Positions 7,810 to 16,665 of a stretch of DNA of 53,238 nucleotides are shown piece after piece. The stretch lies in contig JAFGVM010000001.1 of assembly GCA_016937995.1 (NCBI GenBank), forward strand, positions 1 to 53,238, read 5' to 3'. The stretch's first letter is position 1. The number at the start of each line of letters is the position of its first letter. Both the position numbers and the translations under genes were made by a program. A model generated the notes under the pieces. It was not told the DNA's origin and did no database searches. It saw only the letters and a list, made by a program, of their open reading frames with translations. The stretch comes from Candidatus Delongbacteria bacterium. Its GTDB lineage: Bacteria > UBA4055.

Positions 7810-10800
7810 CTAAAAATCAATAAAATCGAACAGTACTGTCAAATAACTTCTTACCTCATGTCCGTATGTAACATCCTCATTCACAAATTTATCAAGTCCA
7901 TATGCCACTGTATAATCAACTGAAAGAGGGAATCCGTAGAATATGGTACCGAACATCCTTATGTTCAATCCTACACTTTTTTTCAGGTCCTTCATTGAAT
8001 CCTTTATTGCCTCATCTGTCCATCCTGTTCCCGCTCCAAATAGTATTCCTGCATACAGATTTTTAAAATTATATATTCCTAATAGTTTATCTGTTCTTTT
8101 AACAATCGGAAATCTGATCATTGTGGATGCATAAGCTGTTTTAGTTCCACCGAGACTATAGAAAGAATACCCCTGTAATCCTGTCAGACCACCTATGTAA
8201 TTATAATAGAACGAATCTATATTCTCATCATCAAGATAAGAAAATTTCATTTTGAGTGTTAATCCTGATTCCAGAGGAAGCTTAAAATACTCTTTTATAT
8301 CAAGGTCGTACTGATTATAATTGTATTTTCTGTAATCTTCCTGCAAAGTACCGTAATCTGAGTTCAGAGAGAAACCTGTAATAAAATCAGTAATATGCCT
8401 TGAATATGTAAAGGTAACATCTCTTCCATAAGTTCTGTTGATATAGTGGTTGAACCTGAATTTATTGCTGGCAAGATTTAATTTAACATTATAACTCTTC
8501 TCTTTGAAGTAAGTGTACTTCAAAACAAAATCACCGTAATCAGCAGCTGCATCACTCCTTACATAAGTAAAGAATGCTTCCATATCAAGTTCGCCGAGAG
8601 GATATTTGAAAATTTTCGGTTTTAATGTAAAAGGTACCTTTATTCCAAAATCAAGCTCCATGATATCGTAAGTAAAGTCAATATCATTTATCTCATACTC
8701 AGGAATATCAGTTCCATCTTCAAGACTGTCAACATGAACAATTACCCTGTCATTGATAAAAGTATTATCATCTGTTCTGACCATATTGAATGCCATACCG
8801 TATATAGTAGGCAACAGGAATTTGAATTCAGTCATTGCGAACAGGTCGGAATCACCGTTCATCCCTCTGTTGTAACCTCCGAAAAGTGATACTTTGTCAA
8901 GGTAGTCACTTAGGAAGAAATATATTCCGGGTTTAAAATTATTATTATCAAAAGCCAGCCTTGGCACTATCATTATGCTCTGAAAATCATTCATATATCT
9001 TCTTGAATCTTTCAGGTAGTCCAAAGTTGTGATCGAAAGAAAATTATTATCATAAACCTCGTAATCTCTGTATTCACATTTGGATGTTTCGATCGGTTCA
9101 ATATCTTTGATCTCATAGATATTTGTTCTGATACCGTTGTAATTAACATAGACAAGTGTATCCTGCTGCAGTTCAGGATAGAATGCACCACCTCTTACAT
9201 TAGTTACTGTCTCATCAAGTCCCGAGGCAATATCTCTCCTGTATATATTGTAAATACCTGTTCTGTCACTTGCATAGTAGACATACTTTTCATCAGGAGA
9301 ATACACAGGATCTCTGTCATCATATTTTGTGGAGATCAGAGTAGTGACATTACCCAGTGTGTCCACTTCCACAATATCCTTTCCATATTCTATTATCGAT
9401 CTGTCAATAAGTATCTTTGAACCGTCTTTACTCCATTTTGGAAGAAAATACTGAGTACCGTCATCTTTTTTAGTAAGATTCAATGCAACATCTTTCTCAA
9501 TATCATATATGTACAGGTTCCTTGTACCGTCATGGGTTGCCACAAAAGCTATCTTTTTACCATCAGGAGACACTTCAGGGTTCGCTGCTCTCATACCGTG
9601 AGTGATCTGCTCCTCTTCATCTTCTTTGATATCATAATGATAAATGTCCAGATAATTGTTTCCGTAAATGCTGTGTTTATCCGATCTTGAGAAATATATT
9701 GATCTGCTGTCAGGTGTCCATGAGTATGAAGAGAACATCACAGCAGGTATTTTAAATTTAATAGAATCTGTCTTTAGGTCTTTTATGTGCAGATCCCTTT
9801 TGTAAAAAGAGGGCTCTCCGCCTATCTTAGTTGATAAGAAAGCAAGATATTTTCCGTCAGGTGAAAATTTAGGATTGGAATTCACAAATGCAGAATCAGA
9901 GATATCCTTACCCTGAACCAGATTATTTTCCACATTTTTGATCTCCTGTCTGTACTTTTCTCTAAGATCATTTATCCACTCTGAGTAAAGCTCATCACCT
10001 CTTTTACCCGTAACTCTTTTTATAGCCTCCTCGAATGAAAAAGAAAATGCTTTCCCCATCTCCTCGGAGATCTTATAAGGGACATCCTTGCCATATTTTT
10101 CAAAGATATATTTTACGAAAGCAAAACCGGTGTTATAGATACTCTCAGCTTCGTGAGAACTTCTGTTGTAGAAGTCTGTCAACTGGGAATATTTAAGCTC
10201 TTTTCCTTCGAGAATCCTTTCTCTGAGGAGCATGTCTCTGTTAGCATCCCAGAAATCGTAATGTAATGTATCCGGATCCTGATTCTGAGCAACACCTTCA
10301 GCGAACCATGGAGGTATTATATTCATCGGAATATTTGCGGAAGATAATATATTCGGGAACCCTGTCAGCACATCTTCTCTTTTCTCATCTTCGTAACCTG
10401 TCCATTGCAAATACAGTCCGGGAAACATTTTCGATGCTTTCCTTGGAACCTGAAGCTGGATCATATGTGAAAATTCATGAGCGAATAGATTGGTATACCA
10501 GAAATGGTCACCTCTGAGTATCGTATCGAATGCTGGTGCCCAGAGTGAAATTTTATCATTGTAATAGTAAGCACCGCCGTTCGCCATATCATCGTAATCG
10601 TTTATTATCACATGGATCTTGTAGTCGGGATAGAAATTATAAAGTTTTGTTATCGTACCGTAAATACTTTCACCTACAGATGCAAATCTGACCGCGCTTT
10701 TCTCCGTTCCCTGATGATAATGAAATATGAAATGCTCAGTGTCAAAGGTTCGCCATTGCAACTCAGGATGATTGTGCATATCAAGTATCTGCGCACTAAG

Positions 10801-10854
10801 CATAGTAAATACTGATGATATTAGAAGAATGTATGTGTAAATTGTTTTTTTCAT
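7810..10854 (-). CDS. Secreted zinc peptidase / PD40 propeller / outer-membrane barrel fusion
   Basis: This is a 1014-residue three-part protein. A signal peptide (TYILLISSVFTMLSAQ) is followed by a gluzincin-type peptidase-MA domain with HEFSH (H126, E127, H130) and the downstream glutamate in PPWFAEGVAQ (E186). Residues of about 310-600 carry PD40/TolB-like propeller repeats (for example NPKFSPDGKYLAFLS, PEVSPDGKKIAFVA, PVYSPDEKYVYYAS). From about 620 to the end are amphipathic strands ending in LFDFIDF, like a BamA/surface-antigen barrel. The likely picture is a barrel-anchored protein displaying a propeller and peptidase, with active-site residues intact. No Shine-Dalgarno is visible; the upstream gap holds P1 and P2 repeats. 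Confidence 0.85.
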   Translation of the reverse strand: MKKTIYTYILLISSVFTMLSAQILDMHNHPELQWRTFDTEHFIFHYHQGTEKSAVRFASVGESIYGTITKLYNFYPDYKIHVIINDYDDMANGGAYYYNDKISLWAPAFDTILRGDHFWYTNLFAHEFSHMIQLQVPRKASKMFPGLYLQWTGYEDEKREDVLTGFPNILSSANIPMNIIPPWFAEGVAQNQDPDTLHYDFWDANRDMLLRERILEGKELKYSQLTDFYNRSSHEAESIYNTGFAFVKYIFEKYGKDVPYKISEEMGKAFSFSFEEAIKRVTGKRGDELYSEWINDLREKYRQEIKNVENNLVQGKDISDSAFVNSNPKFSPDGKYLAFLSTKIGGEPSFYKRDLHIKDLKTDSIKFKIPAVMFSSYSWTPDSRSIYFSRSDKHSIYGNNYLDIYHYDIKEDEEEQITHGMRAANPEVSPDGKKIAFVATHDGTRNLYIYDIEKDVALNLTKKDDGTQYFLPKWSKDGSKILIDRSIIEYGKDIVEVDTLGNVTTLISTKYDDRDPVYSPDEKYVYYASDRTGIYNIYRRDIASGLDETVTNVRGGAFYPELQQDTLVYVNYNGIRTNIYEIKDIEPIETSKCEYRDYEVYDNNFLSITTLDYLKDSRRYMNDFQSIMIVPRLAFDNNNFKPGIYFFLSDYLDKVSLFGGYNRGMNGDSDLFAMTEFKFLLPTIYGMAFNMVRTDDNTFINDRVIVHVDSLEDGTDIPEYEINDIDFTYDIMELDFGIKVPFTLKPKIFKYPLGELDMEAFFTYVRSDAAADYGDFVLKYTYFKEKSYNVKLNLASNKFRFNHYINRTYGRDVTFTYSRHITDFITGFSLNSDYGTLQEDYRKYNYNQYDLDIKEYFKLPLESGLTLKMKFSYLDDENIDSFYYNYIGGLTGLQGYSFYSLGGTKTAYASTMIRFPIVKRTDKLLGIYNFKNLYAGILFGAGTGWTDEAIKDSMKDLKKSVGLNIRMFGTIFYGFPLSVDYTVAYGLDKFVNEDVTYGHEVRSYLTVLFDFIDF

Positions 10855-10870
10855 TTATTTATTTCTATGT

Positions 10871-10899
10871 TGTCATCCCCGTGCTCAGACACGGGGATC
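10871..10899 (-). repeat. Hairpin repeat P1, copy 2
   Basis: CCCCGTG (10877-10883) and CACGGGG (10890-10896) are perfect arms around CTCAGA, inside TGTCATCC...GGGGATCT. It lies 17 bases upstream of the start of the peptidase-barrel gene. Confidence 0.8.
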
Positions 10900-10910
10900 T
10901 TTTTTTTTAA

Positions 10911-10936
10911 TAGGCGAATGTTGATTCGCCCCTACT
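10911..10936 (-). repeat. Palindrome repeat P2, copy d
   Basis: GGCGAAT (10913-10919) pairs with ATTCGCC (10924-10930) and is followed by the family flank CCTAC. On the minus strand the order is P2, P1, gene, matching locus 1. Confidence 0.75.
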
Positions 10937-10973
10937 TCATCATTGGATGTTCCGTGTTGAATATTGATATTCA

Positions 10974-13937
10974 TTATTTAATTACCGCAACCTTTACTTT
11001 ATACTTTTCTGTTTTACTTCCAGCTACGAACTCCAACACAGCAGTATAAATCCCTGTTGGTTTACCTGAAACATCCCATTCGATCTCGAAATTATCTCCT
11101 GATTCTGTGAAAGTCTCTGATAATTCTTTAATTTTATTTCCGTTAAGATCATAGATAGTAATGTTTACAGTGCCTGGTTCATTCAGGAAGAACCTGAAAT
11201 GAGTTAAATCCCCTTTTACAGGATTCGGCCAGTTGTAAACGCTTTTTTTGTTCGTAATATTGCTTGTTGTTGATGCATCTTCAGGAGACAGCAGAATAAA
11301 TCCATTCTGCAGCTGTAAATATGAATCAATTGTTCCTTCATTCAATGGGTAAACGTTAAGTGTTCCAAGCTTATCATAAGAGTAAATACATACCTGTCCG
11401 TTTGACTGAAGTAAACCTATGTTGTTAATGTCTGATCCAAGTGTAAAGTTCTCTGTTCTGACATAACCACCATCAAATGAATATGAACCGCAATTCATAG
11501 CATTGTCAACAAAAGTACAGAATTTACCATCGTCAGTTTCGTAAGTGAAAATATTATCTATCTGATCAACTCGTGTATCCAAAGGGAATCCATTTTCCAT
11601 ATATCCATGTTCATTATAGACCTCAATTGTACCTTCATTAGCTATTAGATAGTCAATGTTTCCATCCTCGTCAAGATCATTAAGTGAAGTTGAGCCATTA
11701 AAGTCAAGATATTTTATGGCCTCTTGGAAATTATTCTCTAAAAGATGGAACATATTATACCTAATTATGTTTGTATCCTCAACAATAATAACATCTTCTA
11801 TTGCATCGTAAGATTTTCCAATTATAGAGACCTTGCTATTCCCTGTAATATTATCGTTGTTGTAAGGAATAAATATTCCCAATCCTTGATCAATATAAAG
11901 TAGCCTATCTTTTATTGCAGCTATGAAGTAAGCATCCTTACTTCCATCATAGGTTACTGCAACATCAGTGATATTTTTTATCTCTGTTTCAACATTCCAG
12001 GATAAAACATCTGTCCAAATATGTAATCCTTCTTCTGTTGGTATTACACCCGGTTTTATCTGCCCAGTTACTTTTGATACTGGAGTATTAATAATTACAG
12101 GTGCATTCATATTTATTGTCGTTAAACCAAGTGAATCTGCTTGAACCAGCACCAAATTATCCTTATAATCAACTGGTTCGAATTTTTCAGATAGTGCAAC
12201 TCCAGTGTTATCTGAGAATATCAGCGAATCTTCCTTCTGTATCCTGATCTCTCCGTCATTTCTGTAGAATAAGTGATATAATTCATCATTGTAGTAGAAC
12301 GGCATATAGTTTGAATTTTCTAATCCTGAATTTATCGGATAACCTGATAATTGATTCTCCAGTTCATAAGAAAATCTCATCGATCTGCTTATACCGGAAA
12401 AATTGAATAATCTAATACCTGTATCTGTTCCTTCGTTCGTATCTGAACGTGGATATGATTTATTACTGAATTCAACACTGTTAAGGTCTTTATTTGAATA
12501 TTCAAGCCACATTTCGTTACTGCCAAAAAAGAAATCAAAATACCATCCAAGCTCGGTACCGTAACCAGCATCGAACAACCAGTAATCCTGACCGATATCA
12601 AATGAACCGTCACCTTCTTCCAGATACACACCCCTATTATCATGATCATCATTGACAGCATTGTTCACAATATTTTCCGGTGTAGTTTTTCGTTTATCAA
12701 TATGCCAGACAAGTATCCCGCCTGTTCTTACTGATAATGGATCTCCATCTTCAAGATCAAAACCGTAAGTCAAAGGAAAATCATAATCGTTATCCTGGAT
12801 AGATACCAATGTTTTGAAACCTTCATCGACAATTTCGTATTCTTCTAACCCGTATTTTCTTATAGTAAACCTTATTCTTTTGCCGTCTCTGTCGTATCCG
12901 AATATAGTAGAGTCTGAATTTGTGTAGTGAACAGGTGTTCTGTTCTCGACCAGAAAATATTCATCAGTGTTTATAGGAATTCTGTATATTGTCGAATTTG
13001 AATCCACAGCTATAGAATCACGTGACACTGTCAGATCCTCAATAGTTGTCCATCCCTGCTGTTCTTTTACCCATGCGCATACCGAGGACGGTATCATTCC
13101 TGAGAAATTGGCTGAACCCTGATCCATCAGTCCAAATTTTCCAATACAGCTTTGTCCATTTTCACTACTATAAAGGTTCGGGATTCCTAGATGGTGAGCA
13201 AACATCAAGGTAGAAATACCACCCATTCCTGCATAATACCATTTATCGTTGGATATTTGCCACTCACATTCAGGTAGAATAATACAATTATCAACTTTTA
13301 CATTCTTATCATTGATTGAATCATATAAAACTACCTCTTTTTCGTTTAGATCACTTAAAGAAAAGTATACAGATGGAATATCAAATGGTGTATCATCATA
13401 TCCTGCACTGAATTCCTGACCTGATCCGGCATGAAAAATTACGAATGTATCATAATTACTGAAAGGAATTGAATGATCATTTGATAACTTTCTCCACGAA
13501 TCCTGATAAAATTCATAAAGTTTTTCTTCGAGATTTTCGTCAGTGTAATTCTGATTATAATACCAGATCGGGTGATTAAGTGTAAAAACTGTATCAAGAA
13601 CAGTAATGTTTTTTACGATAGTATCTCCTGACATAGCATAGAAATAATTCTTAACGTAAGTAAGCTGATCAGTAAAATATTCAGCGTTATGTTCTACTGC
13701 ATCAAGTAAAAGAGTATCCGGATATTCATAACCGGAGTTGAAAGTTCCATCCCCTGTAGTATAATCAAGCGTGTCAGTTTCAAATTCAACCATGATCGCA
13801 AGTACGTTCAGGCCGGTTGCTTTCTGAGATGAAATTCCTAAAGCTGATTTCGAAAGATCTATCTTGGTTTTGCTGAAAATAGTCATTGTTGAAATAAGCA
13901 AAGTTATACACAGATATTTTAAAAATTTGTTTATCAT
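10974..13937 (-). CDS. M6-like metalloprotease homologue with altered active site and T9SS-type sorting domain
   Basis: This is a large secreted protein of 987 residues. After a signal peptide (LKYLCITLLISTMTIFSK), residues 40-300 match the M6 (immune inhibitor A-like) family: AGSGQEFSAG, then GISTLMFAHHLGIPNLYS, then GLMDQGSANFSG and CAWVKEQQGW. The expected HExxHxxGxxD is LMxxHxxGxxN, so the first zinc His (L244), the catalytic Glu (M245) and the Asp (N254) are replaced. The protein is probably not a conventional protease. The last 85 residues begin NWPNPV and contain VNITIYDLNGNKIKEL and end in VKVAVIK, a type IX secretion-like C-terminal domain. It lies 16 bases downstream of a PorV-like gene. 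Confidence 0.88.
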   Translation of the reverse strand: MINKFLKYLCITLLISTMTIFSKTKIDLSKSALGISSQKATGLNVLAIMVEFETDTLDYTTGDGTFNSGYEYPDTLLLDAVEHNAEYFTDQLTYVKNYFYAMSGDTIVKNITVLDTVFTLNHPIWYYNQNYTDENLEEKLYEFYQDSWRKLSNDHSIPFSNYDTFVIFHAGSGQEFSAGYDDTPFDIPSVYFSLSDLNEKEVVLYDSINDKNVKVDNCIILPECEWQISNDKWYYAGMGGISTLMFAHHLGIPNLYSSENGQSCIGKFGLMDQGSANFSGMIPSSVCAWVKEQQGWTTIEDLTVSRDSIAVDSNSTIYRIPINTDEYFLVENRTPVHYTNSDSTIFGYDRDGKRIRFTIRKYGLEEYEIVDEGFKTLVSIQDNDYDFPLTYGFDLEDGDPLSVRTGGILVWHIDKRKTTPENIVNNAVNDDHDNRGVYLEEGDGSFDIGQDYWLFDAGYGTELGWYFDFFFGSNEMWLEYSNKDLNSVEFSNKSYPRSDTNEGTDTGIRLFNFSGISRSMRFSYELENQLSGYPINSGLENSNYMPFYYNDELYHLFYRNDGEIRIQKEDSLIFSDNTGVALSEKFEPVDYKDNLVLVQADSLGLTTINMNAPVIINTPVSKVTGQIKPGVIPTEEGLHIWTDVLSWNVETEIKNITDVAVTYDGSKDAYFIAAIKDRLLYIDQGLGIFIPYNNDNITGNSKVSIIGKSYDAIEDVIIVEDTNIIRYNMFHLLENNFQEAIKYLDFNGSTSLNDLDEDGNIDYLIANEGTIEVYNEHGYMENGFPLDTRVDQIDNIFTYETDDGKFCTFVDNAMNCGSYSFDGGYVRTENFTLGSDINNIGLLQSNGQVCIYSYDKLGTLNVYPLNEGTIDSYLQLQNGFILLSPEDASTTSNITNKKSVYNWPNPVKGDLTHFRFFLNEPGTVNITIYDLNGNKIKELSETFTESGDNFEIEWDVSGKPTGIYTAVLEFVAGSKTEKYKVKVAVIK

Positions 13938-13953
13938 TAACTAGCCGGATAAA

Positions 13954-15036
13954 TTAAAAACCAATATTAAGAGAAAATCTCATTGTGTCTGTCAGAGGAT
14001 GTCCTTCACCGGCATCCAGGTAAGAAAAATCAAAAATATATGAATCATATCTTAAACTACAACCGTAAGTGGAAGCGCTTATTTCACCCATATCATCATT
14101 CCAGAATCCCAATCTGAGACCTATCATTTTATTGTACCAGTATTCTGCTCCAAGTCCCCAGATAATGTCCTTTACACCATCCTCATCAGTCCATGAAGTA
14201 AAGATAGCTTTGTAAATCGGATCTGTCTGGTTCCATTCATCATCATCCTCAATATCACCGTCACCATTAAGATCTTCACCTTTTTTTACCAGAAGTTTAT
14301 TCATGTCACCTGTAAGAACCAATGAATTATAGTCGTCATAGAACATATAGTATGCAAATCCCAGTTTCATATTCGTAGGTAAAGGATCAGCCTGTTCGTA
14401 GTCTATATAAGATACTTTTGGTCCCATGTTCGATATCGTTAATCCCCAGTCAACATCGTAATCTGTCTGATATAACAATCCAAGGTCCATAGCAACACTG
14501 TGACCTGTACCTGAACCCTTTTCATTTCCGGCACCGTAGTCTGATAAGTGTGAATATATGAATTTTGTATTGATACCTATGTAAAGATCATCTGATATGT
14601 CTGTTCCGTAAGAAAGTGTTGCTGCAGTCTCATAGGTCTTGAAAGTACCGAGTTGAGTTCCTGATTCATCAGTTCTGATCTGCTCACCAAGGTAAAAGTA
14701 AATGATGTGACCTCCGATAGTTCCTAAACCGGGTATCTCCTGTTTGTAAGCTATGAAATCATAGTAAAGATCATCAAAACCGAATCCGGGTAACCAGCTT
14801 GCATGCATCATTGTGACCTCTCTTCCACCCTGACGTCCAAGACCGGCCGGATTCCACCATGATGCTGTGGCATCATCTGCAATAGCTACAAATGAGTCAC
14901 CCATACCAGTAGGCCTTGCTCCCGGAGAAATTGTTAAAAAGATAACTCCAGCCTCTGAAGGTCGGGCAAAAACAGAGGTTGAAATAATTATCATCAATAG
15001 AGAGATAGTTAATTTTAGTATGTTCACGGATTTCAT
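13954..15036 (-). CDS. PorV/PorQ-family outer-membrane protein
   Basis: In type IX secretion systems PorV is the outer-membrane shuttle that takes cargo carrying C-terminal sorting domains from the translocon to the attachment machinery. This 360-residue protein has a signal peptide (LTISLLMIIISTSVFA) followed by the PorV/Q signature ISPGARPTGMGDSFVAIADD and ASWWNPAGLG. The rest is a series of beta strands ending in MRFSLNIGF, as expected for a FadL-like barrel. AGGA precedes the ATG by 8 bases. The next gene encodes a protein with a sorting domain, which supports a carrier-cargo relationship (inference). No PorKLMN or Sov gene is in the window. Confidence 0.88.
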   Translation of the reverse strand: MKSVNILKLTISLLMIIISTSVFARPSEAGVIFLTISPGARPTGMGDSFVAIADDATASWWNPAGLGRQGGREVTMMHASWLPGFGFDDLYYDFIAYKQEIPGLGTIGGHIIYFYLGEQIRTDESGTQLGTFKTYETAATLSYGTDISDDLYIGINTKFIYSHLSDYGAGNEKGSGTGHSVAMDLGLLYQTDYDVDWGLTISNMGPKVSYIDYEQADPLPTNMKLGFAYYMFYDDYNSLVLTGDMNKLLVKKGEDLNGDGDIEDDDEWNQTDPIYKAIFTSWTDEDGVKDIIWGLGAEYWYNKMIGLRLGFWNDDMGEISASTYGCSLRYDSYIFDFSYLDAGEGHPLTDTMRFSLNIGF

Positions 15037-15120
15037 TTTTGGTCCTGTTATAATTCTAATTTACTATTATCGTATCTTGTTAAACTCATTCATCATAACT
15101 TTGTTCAAAAGCTTAGACAA

Positions 15121-15993
15121 TTATTTTGTTTGAATTTCAACTGCTTTGAGAAGATTGTTTAAAAGAGCTGTATTAGTCAACGGGCTGACTCCACCCGGTA
15201 CCGGTGTTACAGCTGCTACTTTATCATTCACAGAATTAAAATCAACATCACCTGTAAGAATATAATTTCCTTCCTTATCGATTGATTCGTTCATCCCGAC
15301 ATCAACTATGACCTGATCAGGATTTGTAAACTCTTCTGTAATAAAATTCGGTGACCCTATTGCAGCGATCAATATATCCGCTGAACGGCAGATATCTTTC
15401 AGGTTCTTTGTTCTTGAGTGGCAAACTGTTACTGTTGCATTAGCACCTTCAGCTTTCTGGATCAATAGATTTGCTAGCGGTTTACCAACAATATTCGATC
15501 TGCCTACGATAACTACATGCTTTCCTGAAACTTCTATCTGGGAATAATTCAGTATATCCTTGCTTGCCTGAGCTGTGCTTGGAACAAAAGTCTCTTCACC
15601 CAGAACGTTCTTACCTGCATTCACAGGGTGTACCCCGTCAATATCTTTGTCCGGAGAAATTGTGTTCAATATTATTTTTTCATCTATATGTGACCAGAGC
15701 GGAAGCATCATTATCAGTCCATGCACCAAAGGGTCTCTGTTAATATCAACTATTTCCGAAGCAAGTTTTTCAGTATTGATATTTTCTGAAAATCGATAAA
15801 GTTTAAATACTGCACCAACTTTTTCACAGTTCTTCTCGATCATCGCCGTATAAACCTCGACTGCAGGATCGTTACCGGCTATCAATACACCAAGTGTAGG
15901 TATGATACCCTGTGAAATATACTTTTCTATTTTAGCTTTAATTTCTTTCCTGATGACTTTAGCTATCGGGCCGCCTTTCAGCAAAATGGACAT
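15121..15993 (-). CDS. folD: FolD-family methylene-THF dehydrogenase, cyclohydrolase residues altered
   Basis: FolD oxidises 5,10-methylene-tetrahydrofolate to methenyl-THF and hydrolyses it to 10-formyl-THF in the cytoplasm. The 290-residue protein has family length and motifs: SPDKDIDGVHPVN, the NAD(P)-binding GRSNIVGKPLANLL, and PVPGGVSPLTNTALL. The catalytic segment normally read as YVxxK reads YTAMI (Y48, I52), so the key Lys is absent. The VQLPLP motif reads MMLPLW, so the assisting Gln is Met96. The Asp of KDxDG is kept. Loss of Lys in studied FolD enzymes abolishes cyclohydrolase but can spare dehydrogenase activity, so this may be dehydrogenase only. AGAAGG lies 7 bases before the ATG. 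Confidence 0.9.
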   Translation of the reverse strand: MSILLKGGPIAKVIRKEIKAKIEKYISQGIIPTLGVLIAGNDPAVEVYTAMIEKNCEKVGAVFKLYRFSENINTEKLASEIVDINRDPLVHGLIMMLPLWSHIDEKIILNTISPDKDIDGVHPVNAGKNVLGEETFVPSTAQASKDILNYSQIEVSGKHVVIVGRSNIVGKPLANLLIQKAEGANATVTVCHSRTKNLKDICRSADILIAAIGSPNFITEEFTNPDQVIVDVGMNESIDKEGNYILTGDVDFNSVNDKVAAVTPVPGGVSPLTNTALLNNLLKAVEIQTK

Positions 15994-16023
15994 TGTATAC
16001 CTTCTGTTAACTAATTTATCGTT

Positions 16024-16551
16024 CTAGTCAAAAGTAATTGATTTAATCTTTACAGGCTGTAACGGATTATCCATCGGACCTTTTGCAACGTTTTCTATTT
16101 CATGGGCAACTTCCAATCCCTCTATGACCTTTCCGAAGACAGTATGTTTACCGTTCAGCCAGTCACAACCGCTTTTTCTTGTCACTATAAAGAATTGTGA
16201 TCCATTGGTATTTGGTCCGGCATTTGCCATTGCGATCGTACCGTAATCAACTGCTGCTTTCAGTTTGCCCATCTCATCGTGACATTCGTCACCGAACTCG
16301 TAACCGGGTCCACCGGTTCCGGTACCTATAGGACATCCGCCCTGGATCATAAAGTCATCTATAACTCTGTGAAATTTTAATCCATCATAAAATGGTTTCA
16401 TGGTCTTTTGACCGGTCATCGGGTCTTCCCACTCTTTTTCACCCTTAGCCAGTGAAACGAAATTATCAACTGTTTGGGGTGCTATGTCCGGCCATAGTTC
16501 GAGCTTAATATTACCTTTATTGGTGTGCATTGTAACTATGATATTTTCCAT
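16024..16551 (-). CDS. Cytoplasmic cyclophilin-type peptidyl-prolyl isomerase
   Basis: This enzyme catalyses cis-trans isomerisation of Xaa-Pro bonds. The 175-residue protein is a compact single-domain cyclophilin with FHRVIDDFMIQGG, ANAGPNTNGSQFFIV and WLNGKHTVFGKVIEG, containing the usual catalytic Arg and Phe positions. It has no signal peptide. The start is the ATG at 16551, six bases after AAAAGGAG; an in-frame TTG at 16557 is less likely. It is the last of four consecutive isomerase genes. It lacks the insertion of about 75-80 residues present in its two neighbours. Confidence 0.95.
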   Translation of the reverse strand: MENIIVTMHTNKGNIKLELWPDIAPQTVDNFVSLAKGEKEWEDPMTGQKTMKPFYDGLKFHRVIDDFMIQGGCPIGTGTGGPGYEFGDECHDEMGKLKAAVDYGTIAMANAGPNTNGSQFFIVTRKSGCDWLNGKHTVFGKVIEGLEVAHEIENVAKGPMDNPLQPVKIKSITFD

Positions 16552-16571
16552 TATCAACTCCTTTTAAAAGA

Positions 16572-16594
16572 GGGGACGAATTTTAGGCGTCCCC
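16572..16594 (-). repeat. Palindrome repeat P2, copy e
   Basis: GGGGACG (16572-16578) pairs with CGTCCCC (16588-16594). It lies in the leader of the cytoplasmic cyclophilin and follows a heptamer array, as at 19.4 kb. Confidence 0.75.
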
Positions 16595-16632
16595 TTCGGT
16601 TCTTTATTCATAATTCAAGTTACGGACGAGTA

Positions 16633-16665
16633 GTGTCTGACACTTACCACTTACCACTGTCCACT
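16633..16665 (-). repeat. Heptamer repeat array (AGTGGNN unit), locus 2
   Basis: On the minus strand AGTGGAC-AGTGGTA-AGTGGTA-AGTGTC is followed by the mini-hairpin GTGTCTGACAC. The array begins directly after the stop codon of the upstream cyclophilin. Confidence 0.7.

Noticed and set aside
10950-10975. GAATATTGATATTC palindrome near the M6-like gene end
   Set aside because: Short AT-rich inverted repeat without a T run; chance is likely and no terminator function can be supported.
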